NCBI GenBank assembly: GCA_022563055.1
Contig: JADFOB010000107.1
Location: 1 to 5,775, forward strand
DNA from: Planctomycetota bacterium
GTDB lineage: Bacteria; Planctomycetota; Phycisphaerae; UBA1845
Reading direction: 5' to 3'
Length of the DNA: 5,775 nucleotides
Below are positions 1 to 5,775 of this stretch, piece by piece. Both the position numbers and the translations under genes were made by a program. Positions within the stretch are counted from its first letter, which is position 1, and the number at the start of each line of letters is the position of its first letter. A model generated the notes under the pieces. It had not been told where the DNA came from. It was given only the letters and a program-made list of their open reading frames with translations, and did not search any database.

Positions 1-120
1 GCCTCAGGCTGCGCTGCGTGGCGCGGCGAAGCCCGCACCACTAAGCACATTGTATCACCCGCGTCCCGCGCGTCCAGTCAACTGAAATCCCCAGGGGTTG
101 TCACCCGGACGATGCGGATG

Positions 121-140
121 GTCGACGCTTGCCGGTCGAC
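121..140. repeat. Small inverted repeat (two GTCGAC sites) just before the ribosome binding site
   Basis: GTCGAC at 121-126 and GTCGAC at 135-140 can form a 6-bp stem with an 8-base loop. It ends directly before the AGGAG motif at 141-145. The stem is short and could be chance. Its position next to the ribosome binding site is the only reason to note it. Confidence 0.3.
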
Positions 141-145
141 AGGAG
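141..145 (+). promoter_or_regulatory. Probable ribosome binding site for the membrane fusion protein
   Basis: AGGAG lies 18 bases before the ATG at 164. This spacing is longer than ideal, so it is only moderate support. No better in-frame start lies between it and the first membrane segment, so the ATG at 164 is still the best choice. Confidence 0.4.
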
Positions 146-163
146 CGAGTTTACCATCGGCCC

Positions 164-2791
164 ATGCGCAGCAGGAAACGCACCGCGCGCCGCGCCGCGC
201 CGGCCACCCCGGAGCGGTCCGACCTTTCCAAGCCTGGACCCGCGGTTGTCGCAACCCTCTACTTACTCGCGTTTCTTTCGGGCATCGCCGCGCTCATGTA
301 CGAAATCACCTGGGCCAAGATGCTTGCGCTGGCGCTTGGCAGCACGACCCTTGCCGCCGCGGCGGTGATCGCCGCCTTCATGGGGGGAATGGGTTTGGGA
401 GCCCGGGCGTATGACCTGGTTCTGCGGCGTGTGAGCCGTCCGCTGCTCATCTACGTCTTACTTGAATTTGGGATCGCCCTGTCGACGGCGTTGCTGACGC
501 GGACGTTCTACACGCTTCCAGAGCTGTTTGCCTCCGCGTCGAGTCATCTGGCGACGGGGGCGCCACTGGTTCTGATGCGGTTTGTGGCGGTCTTTGTGTT
601 GCTCTTGCTCCCATCGGCGTTGATGGGAGCGACCTTCCCGGCGTTATGCACGATCTTGATCCGCACCGCGCGGGGTGTCGATCGCCGCCTCGGTCTGATC
701 TACGGGATCAACACCGTGGGCGCCGGTGCCGGCGCACTGATCGCCGGTCTTGTGTTGATTGAGCGACTTGGCCTGGTGGCGACGGTCGGGGTGGCCAACG
801 TGATCAACGTAGCCGTTGGACTCGCCGCCCTGGCGCTACTGTGGACGCCGCTCGCCCAGGGCGACGCCCGCTCGACGCGTGCCGATCAGGCCGTGATTGA
901 GACGAACCTGCCGCGCTGGCTGACGGGCACCGTGTTGTTCGTGTCGGGCTTGACCACGCTGAGCTACGAGATCCTGTGGTTTCGAGCCTTACGTTACACG
1001 GTCGGCAATAGTACCTATGCCCTGTCGACGGTTCTGGCGATCTTCCTCGTGGGGCTTGGTTTGGGGTCCATGCTGTTAGCCCGCGTGTTGAAGCGTAAAG
1101 CGCCCGAACGTGCGCTGGCGGTATGCCAACTCACGATTGCCTCGTTGGCTTTGGTGGCTATAGCGTGCCAGTGGTTAGTACTCTCGGTGCCCGGTCTGCG
1201 CGAGTTCGCAAGTATCTTTTCCACCGACGTACAGACGCAGGCGTGGTGGCACAGGCTTGCCGTGGACGGTGGGCTCGCGATCGTCGTGATGCTGCCCGCC
1301 ACGCTGGCCATGGGCCTTTCCTTTCCGCTCGCCAGTCGCCTCTTTCTGGGAGACGTGAGGAAACTGGGAAGCCGCGTGGGCGGGGCCTACCTCCTGGCCA
1401 ATCTGGGAAGCATTTGCGGCGCGGTTCTTGGTGCGACGGTCCTGTTGCCGCTCTTGGGAACCGCGGGCGGCACCAAGGCCGTCGCTGTCACCAATTTGGC
1501 ACTGGGTGTCTTGGTGATGTTGTGGTTGCGCCCGTGGACGGTGCGCCGCTTGTTTCCCGCGCTGGTGGCCGGTGGTGTTGTCACCGCTCTCATGGTGGCG
1601 CTGCCCGGTCAGCTTACACTCCACGGTGAAACGATTGACGAATCGGCGGAGACGCGGCTTTTCGTCGAGGAGGGAGACCTCGCCACGGTTCAGGTGCTTG
1701 CCATCGCTGAGGACCCTACCAAGAAAGTCATGACGGTTGACGGTTGTAAGATAGGTTGGAGCGAGGGCTTTCGAGGGAGCTTCTTCTGCCGCAAACAGGA
1801 CTTGCTCGCTCACCTTCCCATGTTGCTCGACACGCGTATTCGCCACACATTGAACGTGGGCCTGGGATCGGGCTCGACGCTTCGCGCCTTAGCCTCCTAC
1901 CCAAACGTCGAGACCTTGGATTGCGTGGAGATCAGCGCCGCGGTGGTTCGCGGCGCGGCGTTCTTTGAGGCGTCAGCCGTGTTGAGAGATCCCCGTGTCA
2001 ACCTGGTCGTTGATGACGCTGTGCATTTTCTGCTGCGCTCGAGCAAGAAATATGACCTGATTGTCTCAGACGGCAAGCAGCACCCTTTTTTCTCCGGGAA
2101 TGCGAGCCTGCTTTGCAAGGAGTTCTATCGCTACGCACTGAATGGTCTTTCCGACATCGGGGTCTTCGTCCAGTGGCTTCCCCTTGGCACGTTGGCGTCT
2201 GATTTCGAGATCAACCTTCGGACGCTCAGCGACGTCTTCCCCCATGTCGAGGTGTTCTTCTTTCCACGGGAATCGGTTTTCGTGGTGGGTTCGAAGGAAC
2301 CGCTGAGGGGCCGACCTACCATGACGAAAGAACAGTTCGATACATCCAGTATCCGCGCAGGGCTCGCACCGTATTATCTGGACCACCCCGACGCCCTGCG
2401 CGCCCGTTGGGTCGCCGGCAAGCGGCAGCTTCAACAGATCGTCAAGGATGCGCCGGTCAGTACGTGGGATCATCTCATTCTGGATTTCTCCGCGTTCAAG
2501 GCGAGTAAGCCGGAGTGGGATCGCGCCGAGGTCGAAAACCTGCGTCTGCTGCTGTTGGCGGAGGCGGTTCCCGTGCCTACCGGCGAGAGAACTTTCGATC
2601 CCGGCCACATCGCTTATGTCAACTCCGCCGGATTGTTACGTCGAGCCTGCGCCGAAATGGTCGCCGGGCGGTTCGACCGGGCGCTGGAGCTTGCCATCGA
2701 GGCGGTCGACGCCAATCCCGATGATCGCGTGGCAAGAGGTGTCGTCCGCGGCTTGCGTGCGGGTCCGGATCATGCGCGTACCATCGAATGA
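164..2791 (+). CDS. Fused polytopic membrane / spermidine-synthase-like protein
   Basis: This 875-residue protein resembles the family annotated as fused MFS/spermidine synthase. Residues 1-25 are basic and cytoplasmic-looking. About 13 hydrophobic segments follow between residues 27 and 481. They are built as two similar halves: SGIAALMYEI at 39 matches SGLTTLSYEI at 261, and MGATFPAL at 154 matches MGLSFPLA at 383. Residues 490-715 form a Rossmann-type methyltransferase/aminopropyltransferase fold. It has a nucleotide loop GLGSGST (566-572), the acidic VEIS (588-591), DDA (617-619), YDLIVSD (630-636) and KEFY (652-655). A single TPR-like helix pair lies at about 822-855. In true spermidine synthases a DSSD-type motif supplies two aspartates that hold putrescine. 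Here the motif reads DGKQ, so only the first Asp remains and polyamine synthesis is doubtful. The substrate is unknown. The protein probably sits in the inner membrane. ATG 164 is preferred over TTG 98 because the start then gives a short basic tail before the first membrane segment. Confidence 0.85.
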   Translation: MRSRKRTARRAAPATPERSDLSKPGPAVVATLYLLAFLSGIAALMYEITWAKMLALALGSTTLAAAAVIAAFMGGMGLGARAYDLVLRRVSRPLLIYVLLEFGIALSTALLTRTFYTLPELFASASSHLATGAPLVLMRFVAVFVLLLLPSALMGATFPALCTILIRTARGVDRRLGLIYGINTVGAGAGALIAGLVLIERLGLVATVGVANVINVAVGLAALALLWTPLAQGDARSTRADQAVIETNLPRWLTGTVLFVSGLTTLSYEILWFRALRYTVGNSTYALSTVLAIFLVGLGLGSMLLARVLKRKAPERALAVCQLTIASLALVAIACQWLVLSVPGLREFASIFSTDVQTQAWWHRLAVDGGLAIVVMLPATLAMGLSFPLASRLFLGDVRKLGSRVGGAYLLANLGSICGAVLGATVLLPLLGTAGGTKAVAVTNLALGVLVMLWLRPWTVRRLFPALVAGGVVTALMVALPGQLTLHGETIDESAETRLFVEEGDLATVQVLAIAEDPTKKVMTVDGCKIGWSEGFRGSFFCRKQDLLAHLPMLLDTRIRHTLNVGLGSGSTLRALASYPNVETLDCVEISAAVVRGAAFFEASAVLRDPRVNLVVDDAVHFLLRSSKKYDLIVSDGKQHPFFSGNASLLCKEFYRYALNGLSDIGVFVQWLPLGTLASDFEINLRTLSDVFPHVEVFFFPRESVFVVGSKEPLRGRPTMTKEQFDTSSIRAGLAPYYLDHPDALRARWVAGKRQLQQIVKDAPVSTWDHLILDFSAFKASKPEWDRAEVENLRLLLLAEAVPVPTGERTFDPGHIAYVNSAGLLRRACAEMVAGRFDRALELAIEAVDANPDDRVARGVVRGLRAGPDHARTIE

Positions 2792-2840
2792 TGTGTGTTG
2801 GAGCGCTAAACGACCGTGCGCGATGGGGCGCCGCTTTTTG

Positions 2841-2893
2841 GAGCCGCGAGCGCAAGCGACCGGTCACAAACCCCGCGCTTGCGCTTGGGGCTC
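2841..2893. repeat. Long GC-rich imperfect palindrome, REP-like
   Basis: The left arm (2841-2858) and right arm (2876-2893) pair over 18 positions, with 16 Watson-Crick pairs, one G-U pair and one mismatch, around a 17-base loop. The cores are AGCGCAAGCG and CGCTTGCGCT. From memory, near-identical palindromes are scattered between genes in many planctomycete genomes. The placement between convergent genes suits a dispersed repeat or a bidirectional transcription stop. There is no T-run 3' of the hairpin on either strand: T5 at 2835-2839 lies on the 5' side for the + strand and reads as A5 after the hairpin on the minus strand. A REP-like element is therefore better supported than an intrinsic terminator. 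Confidence 0.75.
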
Positions 2894-2968
2894 GGATCGA
2901 TGGCGCGGCATTGCGCACGGCGATCTAGCCCGTTGAAGAACTCGACGACTCCTTCCCGGATCCGCACT

Positions 2969-2984
2969 CCATGGTGTTCCATGG
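2969..2984. repeat. Short perfect palindrome with a four-base loop
   Basis: CCATGG at 2969-2974 and again at 2979-2984, around the loop TGTT, forms a 6-bp hairpin. It lies in the same convergent gap as the longer palindrome. It could help stop transcription coming from either side, but no U-run follows and the stem is short. Chance is possible. Confidence 0.35.
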
Positions 2985-3078
2985 CCGCCACGATGGACCG
3001 CCGCTACAGCGCCAAGCTTGTGCCCGCCCCGCCTAAACCGTCGCACCCGCCACGCGCACGCCGGGGGATGGGTGGTGT

Positions 3079-5358
3079 CTACCCCACATCGGGCGGATCA
3101 CCGGTCTGCATCTCGTGCATGATCAGCAGCGACAGGAGCCACGAGAGTGTGGACTCCGCCCCTTGATTCTCATTGACGCCGTTGGGCGTCAGACCGTCGC
3201 AGCAACCGCGAGACTTGAAGTCCACGAGCGAAACCTCCCCGTCATTGCGGCCAAGATACCATTCAAAACAGCGGCGCATCTCGATGAGCCACTTGTCGTC
3301 ACCGGACGCACGAAAGGCAGCCTTGCAAGCGCCGATCAATGCAGCCGGTTCGAGAGGTTGCTGGTCATAACGTGCCGCTGCGCCGCCTTGTTTGAGCCAA
3401 CCATCGTTGCCGATGACAGACAGATGTCCCTCGGCAGCGGTCTGGATCTCGACGAGGTACTCCAGAACGCGCAGACCACGTTGCGTTAGGTCGTCCCGGT
3501 TCAGGTTAATACCGGCAATGATCAACGCTTGGGGTAGGCGGCCATTGTCGTAGGTCATTACCTCTTCAAACCAGGGCCAGTCTTGGGTTTCGTGTTCAGC
3601 GAACCGGCCGTCAAGGCGTTCGGCGAGTTGCGCCATCTTGGCGCGGGCTTCGCCGTCGTCGCCAAACTCCCGGAGGTAATAATGGAGCCCGAGGATCGCC
3701 AGCGCCCAGGCGCGGGGCCACGTGAGCGTGTCGACCAAGCCCAGTGCGCGGCGGAAGAGTTCGGACGCCAGGCGGCCGTCCGACTCGTTGGGGGCGTGCG
3801 AGATCAGGTAGCCCAAGGCCCAAAGTGCTCGCCCCTGACTGTCGTCACTTCCGTCGTCCTCCAACCAACGGCGATCGTAGGACATAAAGTTTCGGAACCG
3901 GCCGGTCTCGGGCCGAAACGCAAAGTGCAGGAAGGAGAGGTAGACGTGAAGGCGCGGCAGCACGCGCTCGACCTGGAACAGCGTCCAGTCCATCGCCGTC
4001 ACAATGAGCGCCCGCGCGTTGTCGTCGGTGCAGTAGCCGTGCCGACGATCGGGCGTCGTGAAGACGGCATGTTGGAGCAACGCCGTGTCATCAGTCATGG
4101 TGAACAAGTGGTCCAGACGCGGTTCGGGAAGCGATATCCGCATCAGGATCTTGCGAGCAGCCGGGATGTCGGTCGCCCCGTCACGGAACGTGCGCCGCGC
4201 CTGCCGAAGGGTTTCGACGTACTGCTCGCCGACGCGTGACCAGATCATCTTTCGCCCGTATTCATGCGCGGATCGGCCAATGGCCTCCCGCGTCGGTCGA
4301 TCGGTCAGCAGTTCACGCAAATGGGCCGCCAAAGCGTCGCTATCCCCAAAGTCGAAGAGGCGACCGCGCCCCTGAGCGAGCAACTCCTCGGCATGCCAGT
4401 AGGGCGTCGAGATGATGGGCTTTCCGGCAGCCAGGGCGTACGCCAGCGTCCCCGAGGTAATCTGTTCCTTGGACCGATAGGGCGTGACGTACAGGTCCGT
4501 CGCTTGGAGATAGTCGCGGAGATCGTCGTCACTGACATAGCGGTTGTGAAACAGCACGTTCTTCTGGATGCCCAGTTCCACCGCGCGTGCCTCGAGTGAC
4601 AGGCGGTACTGCTCGCCCGACTCTCGCCGTACACCCGGATGGGTCACGCCAAGAACCACGTACGCGACATCCGGATGCTCCGGCACAACCCGAGCGAGCG
4701 CATCGAGCATGGTCTCGATTCCCTTACCCGGACTGAGCAGCCCAAACGTCAGCACCGTCGGCCGACCGCAGAGGCCAAAACGCTCCTTAAAGGGCTCCGT
4801 GTCGCCGAGCGGAACGTCGGGCACGCCGTGGTGGATGAGCCGGACCCGCTCAGGCGCCAGACCGTGGACCTCGTGGAGAATCGATCGGGCTCGTTCCGCC
4901 ATGACCACAACGAATGAACTCCGTGAGACAATGCGCCCTAACACATCGCGTTGCTTGACGGTCGGAACCGCCAGCACGGTGTGCAGGGTGGTGATGAAGG
5001 GTATCCTCAACCTTTCGATCAGATCCAGTAGGTATTCGCCCTCCTGACCGCCAAAGAGGCCATACTCATGCTGGAGAGACACGACGTCGACCTTGCTGTC
5101 GTTGAGAGTCTCTGCCGCATTGCGATACTCCTCGCGGCGGTGCTGGTTGATCTCGATTGTCACTTCATCGCCGTAGACATACTCCTTGATGCGGTCGTTC
5201 ATGGCGACGATTGTCACCGGGCCGTCCTGTGACAGGTTCGTTCGCCCGAGGGATCCCGTGATCGCGGTGGCGAGGTTGTTGGTGAACGTCGCGATACCGC
5301 ACCGGCGCGGCACGTACGACCCGATCATGGCGACTTGCAGTTTCTCGTTGTCCGACAT
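3079..5358 (-). CDS. GT4 glycosyltransferase fused to a C-terminal (alpha/alpha)6-like domain
   Basis: This 759-residue protein has no signal peptide or membrane segment, so it is probably cytoplasmic. Residues 8-390 are a GT-B fold of family GT4. They show the N-terminal RRCGIATFTNNL loop (residues 18-29), QHEYGLFGG (96-104), LHTVL (125-129), HHGVPD (176-181), the donor-phosphate loop LLSPGKGIE (207-215) and KEQITSGTLAYALAAGKP (297-314). In the last motif the first Glu of the usual EX7E pair is E298, but the second position is Ala306. Residues about 405-759 form a helical domain rich in conserved acidic and aromatic patches: TDDTALLQHA (422-431), YCTDDNARAL (442-451), QGRALWALG (508-516), WPWFEEVMTYDNGRLPQALI (594-613) and NQGAESTLSWL (731-741). 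It resembles six-hairpin glycosidase folds, by pattern only. The role may be synthesis, or trimming coupled to synthesis, of a surface or storage glycan; donor and acceptor are unknown. ATG at 5358 is preferred to an upstream TTG at 5403, which lacks a ribosome binding site and adds residues before the family's usual N-terminus. Confidence 0.85.
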   Translation of the reverse strand: MSDNEKLQVAMIGSYVPRRCGIATFTNNLATAITGSLGRTNLSQDGPVTIVAMNDRIKEYVYGDEVTIEINQHRREEYRNAAETLNDSKVDVVSLQHEYGLFGGQEGEYLLDLIERLRIPFITTLHTVLAVPTVKQRDVLGRIVSRSSFVVVMAERARSILHEVHGLAPERVRLIHHGVPDVPLGDTEPFKERFGLCGRPTVLTFGLLSPGKGIETMLDALARVVPEHPDVAYVVLGVTHPGVRRESGEQYRLSLEARAVELGIQKNVLFHNRYVSDDDLRDYLQATDLYVTPYRSKEQITSGTLAYALAAGKPIISTPYWHAEELLAQGRGRLFDFGDSDALAAHLRELLTDRPTREAIGRSAHEYGRKMIWSRVGEQYVETLRQARRTFRDGATDIPAARKILMRISLPEPRLDHLFTMTDDTALLQHAVFTTPDRRHGYCTDDNARALIVTAMDWTLFQVERVLPRLHVYLSFLHFAFRPETGRFRNFMSYDRRWLEDDGSDDSQGRALWALGYLISHAPNESDGRLASELFRRALGLVDTLTWPRAWALAILGLHYYLREFGDDGEARAKMAQLAERLDGRFAEHETQDWPWFEEVMTYDNGRLPQALIIAGINLNRDDLTQRGLRVLEYLVEIQTAAEGHLSVIGNDGWLKQGGAAARYDQQPLEPAALIGACKAAFRASGDDKWLIEMRRCFEWYLGRNDGEVSLVDFKSRGCCDGLTPNGVNENQGAESTLSWLLSLLIMHEMQTGDPPDVG

Positions 5359-5372
5359 CTTGGTTTCGCCGA

Positions 5373-5377
5373 CTCCC
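5373..5377 (-). promoter_or_regulatory. Possible ribosome binding site for the glycosyltransferase
   Basis: On the minus strand GGGAG lies 14 bases before the ATG at 5358. The spacing is long, so the support is modest, but it favours this ATG over the TTG at 5403, which has only pyrimidine-rich sequence upstream. Confidence 0.35.
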
Positions 5378-5496
5378 GTTTGGAACGCGATCAAAAACGC
5401 CAATATTTAGGAGTGTACGCATTTCTTCTCTCACGCCAAGCTGGGCGTCGTCGAGCGTTGCGGAGTTGGTGTGGCCATGATCGAGCGCGAGGGGAG

Positions 5497-5525
5497 ATTG
5501 TCCCATCCATAGTTGAAGGTTGCAA
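5497..5525 (-). promoter_or_regulatory. Promoter-like element at the insertion-sequence end, facing the glycosyltransferase
   Basis: Read on the minus strand, TTGCAA (5525-5520) and GACAAT (5502-5497) each match the sigma-70 -35 and -10 consensus at four of six positions. They are separated by exactly 17 bases. Transcription would begin near 5490 and run into the glycosyltransferase, whose start codon is at 5358. Outward promoters at insertion-sequence ends are a known way of activating neighbours. The match is moderate, and planctomycete promoters may deviate from the consensus, so this is a hypothesis. Confidence 0.3.
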
Positions 5526-5531
5526 AAAAGT

Positions 5532-5600
5532 ATGGCGGCTCGATCCTACCGGTACGTGGCCGGGCAGGATTGTGAATTCTTTTCAGAAAGGAGCCGCCAT
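5532..5600 (+). promoter_or_regulatory. Inverted repeat that could hide the transposase start site in mRNA
   Basis: ATGGCGGCTC (5532-5541) is a perfect 10-bp reverse complement of GAGCCGCCAT (5591-5600). The second arm covers the GAG of the ribosome binding site, the whole spacer and the first two bases of the ATG. Between the arms, ATCCT (5543-5547) can pair with AGGAT (5566-5570), and CCGG (5549-5552) with CCGG (5560-5563), giving an inner hairpin. A transcript entering from outside the element would carry both arms and be poorly translated. One starting between the arms would lack the first arm and be translated normally. This type of control is known in other insertion sequences, such as IS10 and IS50; its use here is inferred. 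Confidence 0.5.
5587..5593 (+). promoter_or_regulatory. Strong ribosome binding site for the transposase
   Basis: AAAGGAG lies 5 bases before the ATG at 5599, a near-ideal match and acceptable spacing. It fixes the transposase start even though most of the gene is outside the window. It overlaps the right arm of the inverted repeat described separately. Confidence 0.75.
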
Positions 5601-5775
5601 GAAGGCAGCGTATCCGATTGCGGATCGCAAGGACAGCCGGGCTTTGGCCCAATTTCTCAGCGGCGAGGGGCAAGCGCTTCTCCCGATGCTCGAACTCATC
5701 GAGCAAGCGGAGATGGCTGTGGATGAACTGATCGACGTGGCTGGACGGGCGACGATCGAAGCCGTGTTGACCCTC
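5599..5775 (+). CDS. IS256/Mutator-family transposase, N-terminal fragment (cut by the window edge)
   Basis: Fifty-nine codons are visible and the frame is still open at the last base. The product starts MKAAYPIADRKDSRALAQFL and continues with the helical stretch LLPMLELIEQAEMAVDELID (25-44), then VAGRATIEAVLTL. I recognise this pattern from the N-terminal, DNA-binding part of IS256-type transposases. The DDE catalytic residues would lie further downstream and cannot be checked. The complete protein would cut and paste or copy the element by acting on its terminal inverted repeats. The start is fixed by AAAGGAG five bases upstream. Family assignment rests on pattern memory from a short fragment, so IS256 is likely but not certain. 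Whether the copy is intact is unknown. Confidence 0.65.
   Translation, partial: MKAAYPIADRKDSRALAQFLSGEGQALLPMLELIEQAEMAVDELIDVAGRATIEAVLTL

Larger units (their letters stand above)
1..163. other. Leader without a recognisable gene, upstream of the membrane fusion protein
   Basis: No reading frame here resembles a known protein and no end of an upstream gene can be identified. The first 40 bases are GC-rich. Bases 41-60 are more AT-rich, but I could not pair a -35 with a -10 at acceptable spacing. An in-frame TTG at 98 would extend the following protein by 22 residues. It has AGGGG directly abutting it with no spacer, and the added residues look like untranslated sequence, so I left it out of the gene. 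Confidence 0.5.
2792..3078. other. Gap between two convergent genes
   Basis: These 287 bases separate the stop codons of two genes that face each other. Short open frames cross the region on both strands, but none has a ribosome binding site or a recognisable domain. One of them (2806-2991, minus) contains the residues SPKRKRG, which come from the palindrome and not from a real protein. No U-run follows either palindrome, so a classical intrinsic terminator cannot be shown. Confidence 0.6.
5494..5775 (+). mobile_element. Left end of an IS256/Mutator-type insertion sequence, cut by the window edge
   Basis: The transposase start at 5599 resembles the N-terminus of IS256-family proteins. The element must begin upstream of it. 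The boundary near 5494 is an estimate: the sequence from GGAGATTGTCCCATCC onward looks like an insertion-sequence tip, with an AT-rich A-run at 5524-5529. The right end, the matching inverted repeat and the target-site duplication are outside the window, so the exact edge cannot be fixed here. The element lies head-to-head with the glycosyltransferase gene, with its tip about 135 bp from that gene's start. Confidence 0.6.

Noticed and set aside
98..163. TTG start at 98 for the membrane fusion protein
   Set aside because: There is no spacer between the purine-rich motif and the TTG, and the added 22 residues have no family resemblance. ATG 164 gives a normal basic N-terminus.
1175..1846. 223-codon open frame on the minus strand inside the membrane fusion gene
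   Set aside because: The product is low-complexity, rich in Gln, His and Arg, and matches no domain I know. It overlaps a well-supported gene in full and has the look of a GC-rich antisense shadow.
2841..2893. Intrinsic terminator
   Set aside because: The hairpin is strong, but no U-run follows on either strand.
2895..2925. Second weak stem (GATCG with CGATC, inner GCGC with GCGC) next to the REP-like palindrome
   Set aside because: The stem is broken by an internal loop and the arms are 4-5 bases long, which is expected by chance in GC-rich DNA.
2806..3046. Short minus-strand frames (including one with SPKRKRG) in the convergent gap
   Set aside because: They are translations of the palindrome and neighbouring GC-rich sequence, without a ribosome binding site or domain.
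3583..4239. 218-codon open frame on the plus strand opposite the glycosyltransferase gene
   Set aside because: It is antisense to the conserved C-terminal domain, has no recognisable motif, and is explained by GC-rich codon composition.
5359..5506. Possible remnant of a disrupted gene upstream of the glycosyltransferase (minus-strand frame containing LGVREEMRTLLNIGVFDRV)
   Set aside because: The frame runs on into the glycosyltransferase in another phase and matches nothing I recognise, so a broken gene cannot be supported from this window.

Overview
The window looks like a piece of a GC-rich bacterial chromosome, most likely from a planctomycete. This is an inference from three things. One is a GC-rich palindrome that reads SPKRKRG when translated by accident, a kind of repeat I recall from Planctomycetota genomes. 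The second is an 875-residue fusion of a membrane permease-like half with a spermidine-synthase-like half. The third is the style of the mobile element at the right edge. No rRNA, tRNA or CRISPR array is visible, and no marker gene fixes the taxonomy.

Layout from left to right: (a) 1-163 is a leader without a recognisable gene. (b) 164-2791 (+) is the fused polytopic membrane / spermidine-synthase-like protein. (c) 2792-3078 is the gap between two convergent genes; it holds an 18-bp-arm palindrome (2841-2893) and a small second palindrome (2969-2984). (d) 3079-5358 (-) is a cytoplasmic family GT4 glycosyltransferase fused to a C-terminal domain that resembles an (alpha/alpha)6-type glycosidase. 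(e) About 5494-5775 is the left end of an insertion sequence. It carries the first 59 codons of an IS256/Mutator-type transposase on the + strand and runs off the window.

The two complete genes converge and do not share a transcript, so nothing here ties them into one pathway. The first is probably an inner-membrane enzyme or transporter with a cytoplasmic nucleotide-fold domain. The second probably makes or remodels a glycan in the cytoplasm. The insertion sequence lies about 135 bp upstream of the glycosyltransferase start and points away from it. Its left end carries a promoter-like element facing the glycosyltransferase gene, and an inverted repeat that would bury the transposase start site in any read-through transcript. 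These two regulatory readings are the most interesting local signals. I saw no wholly new multi-gene system in this window.
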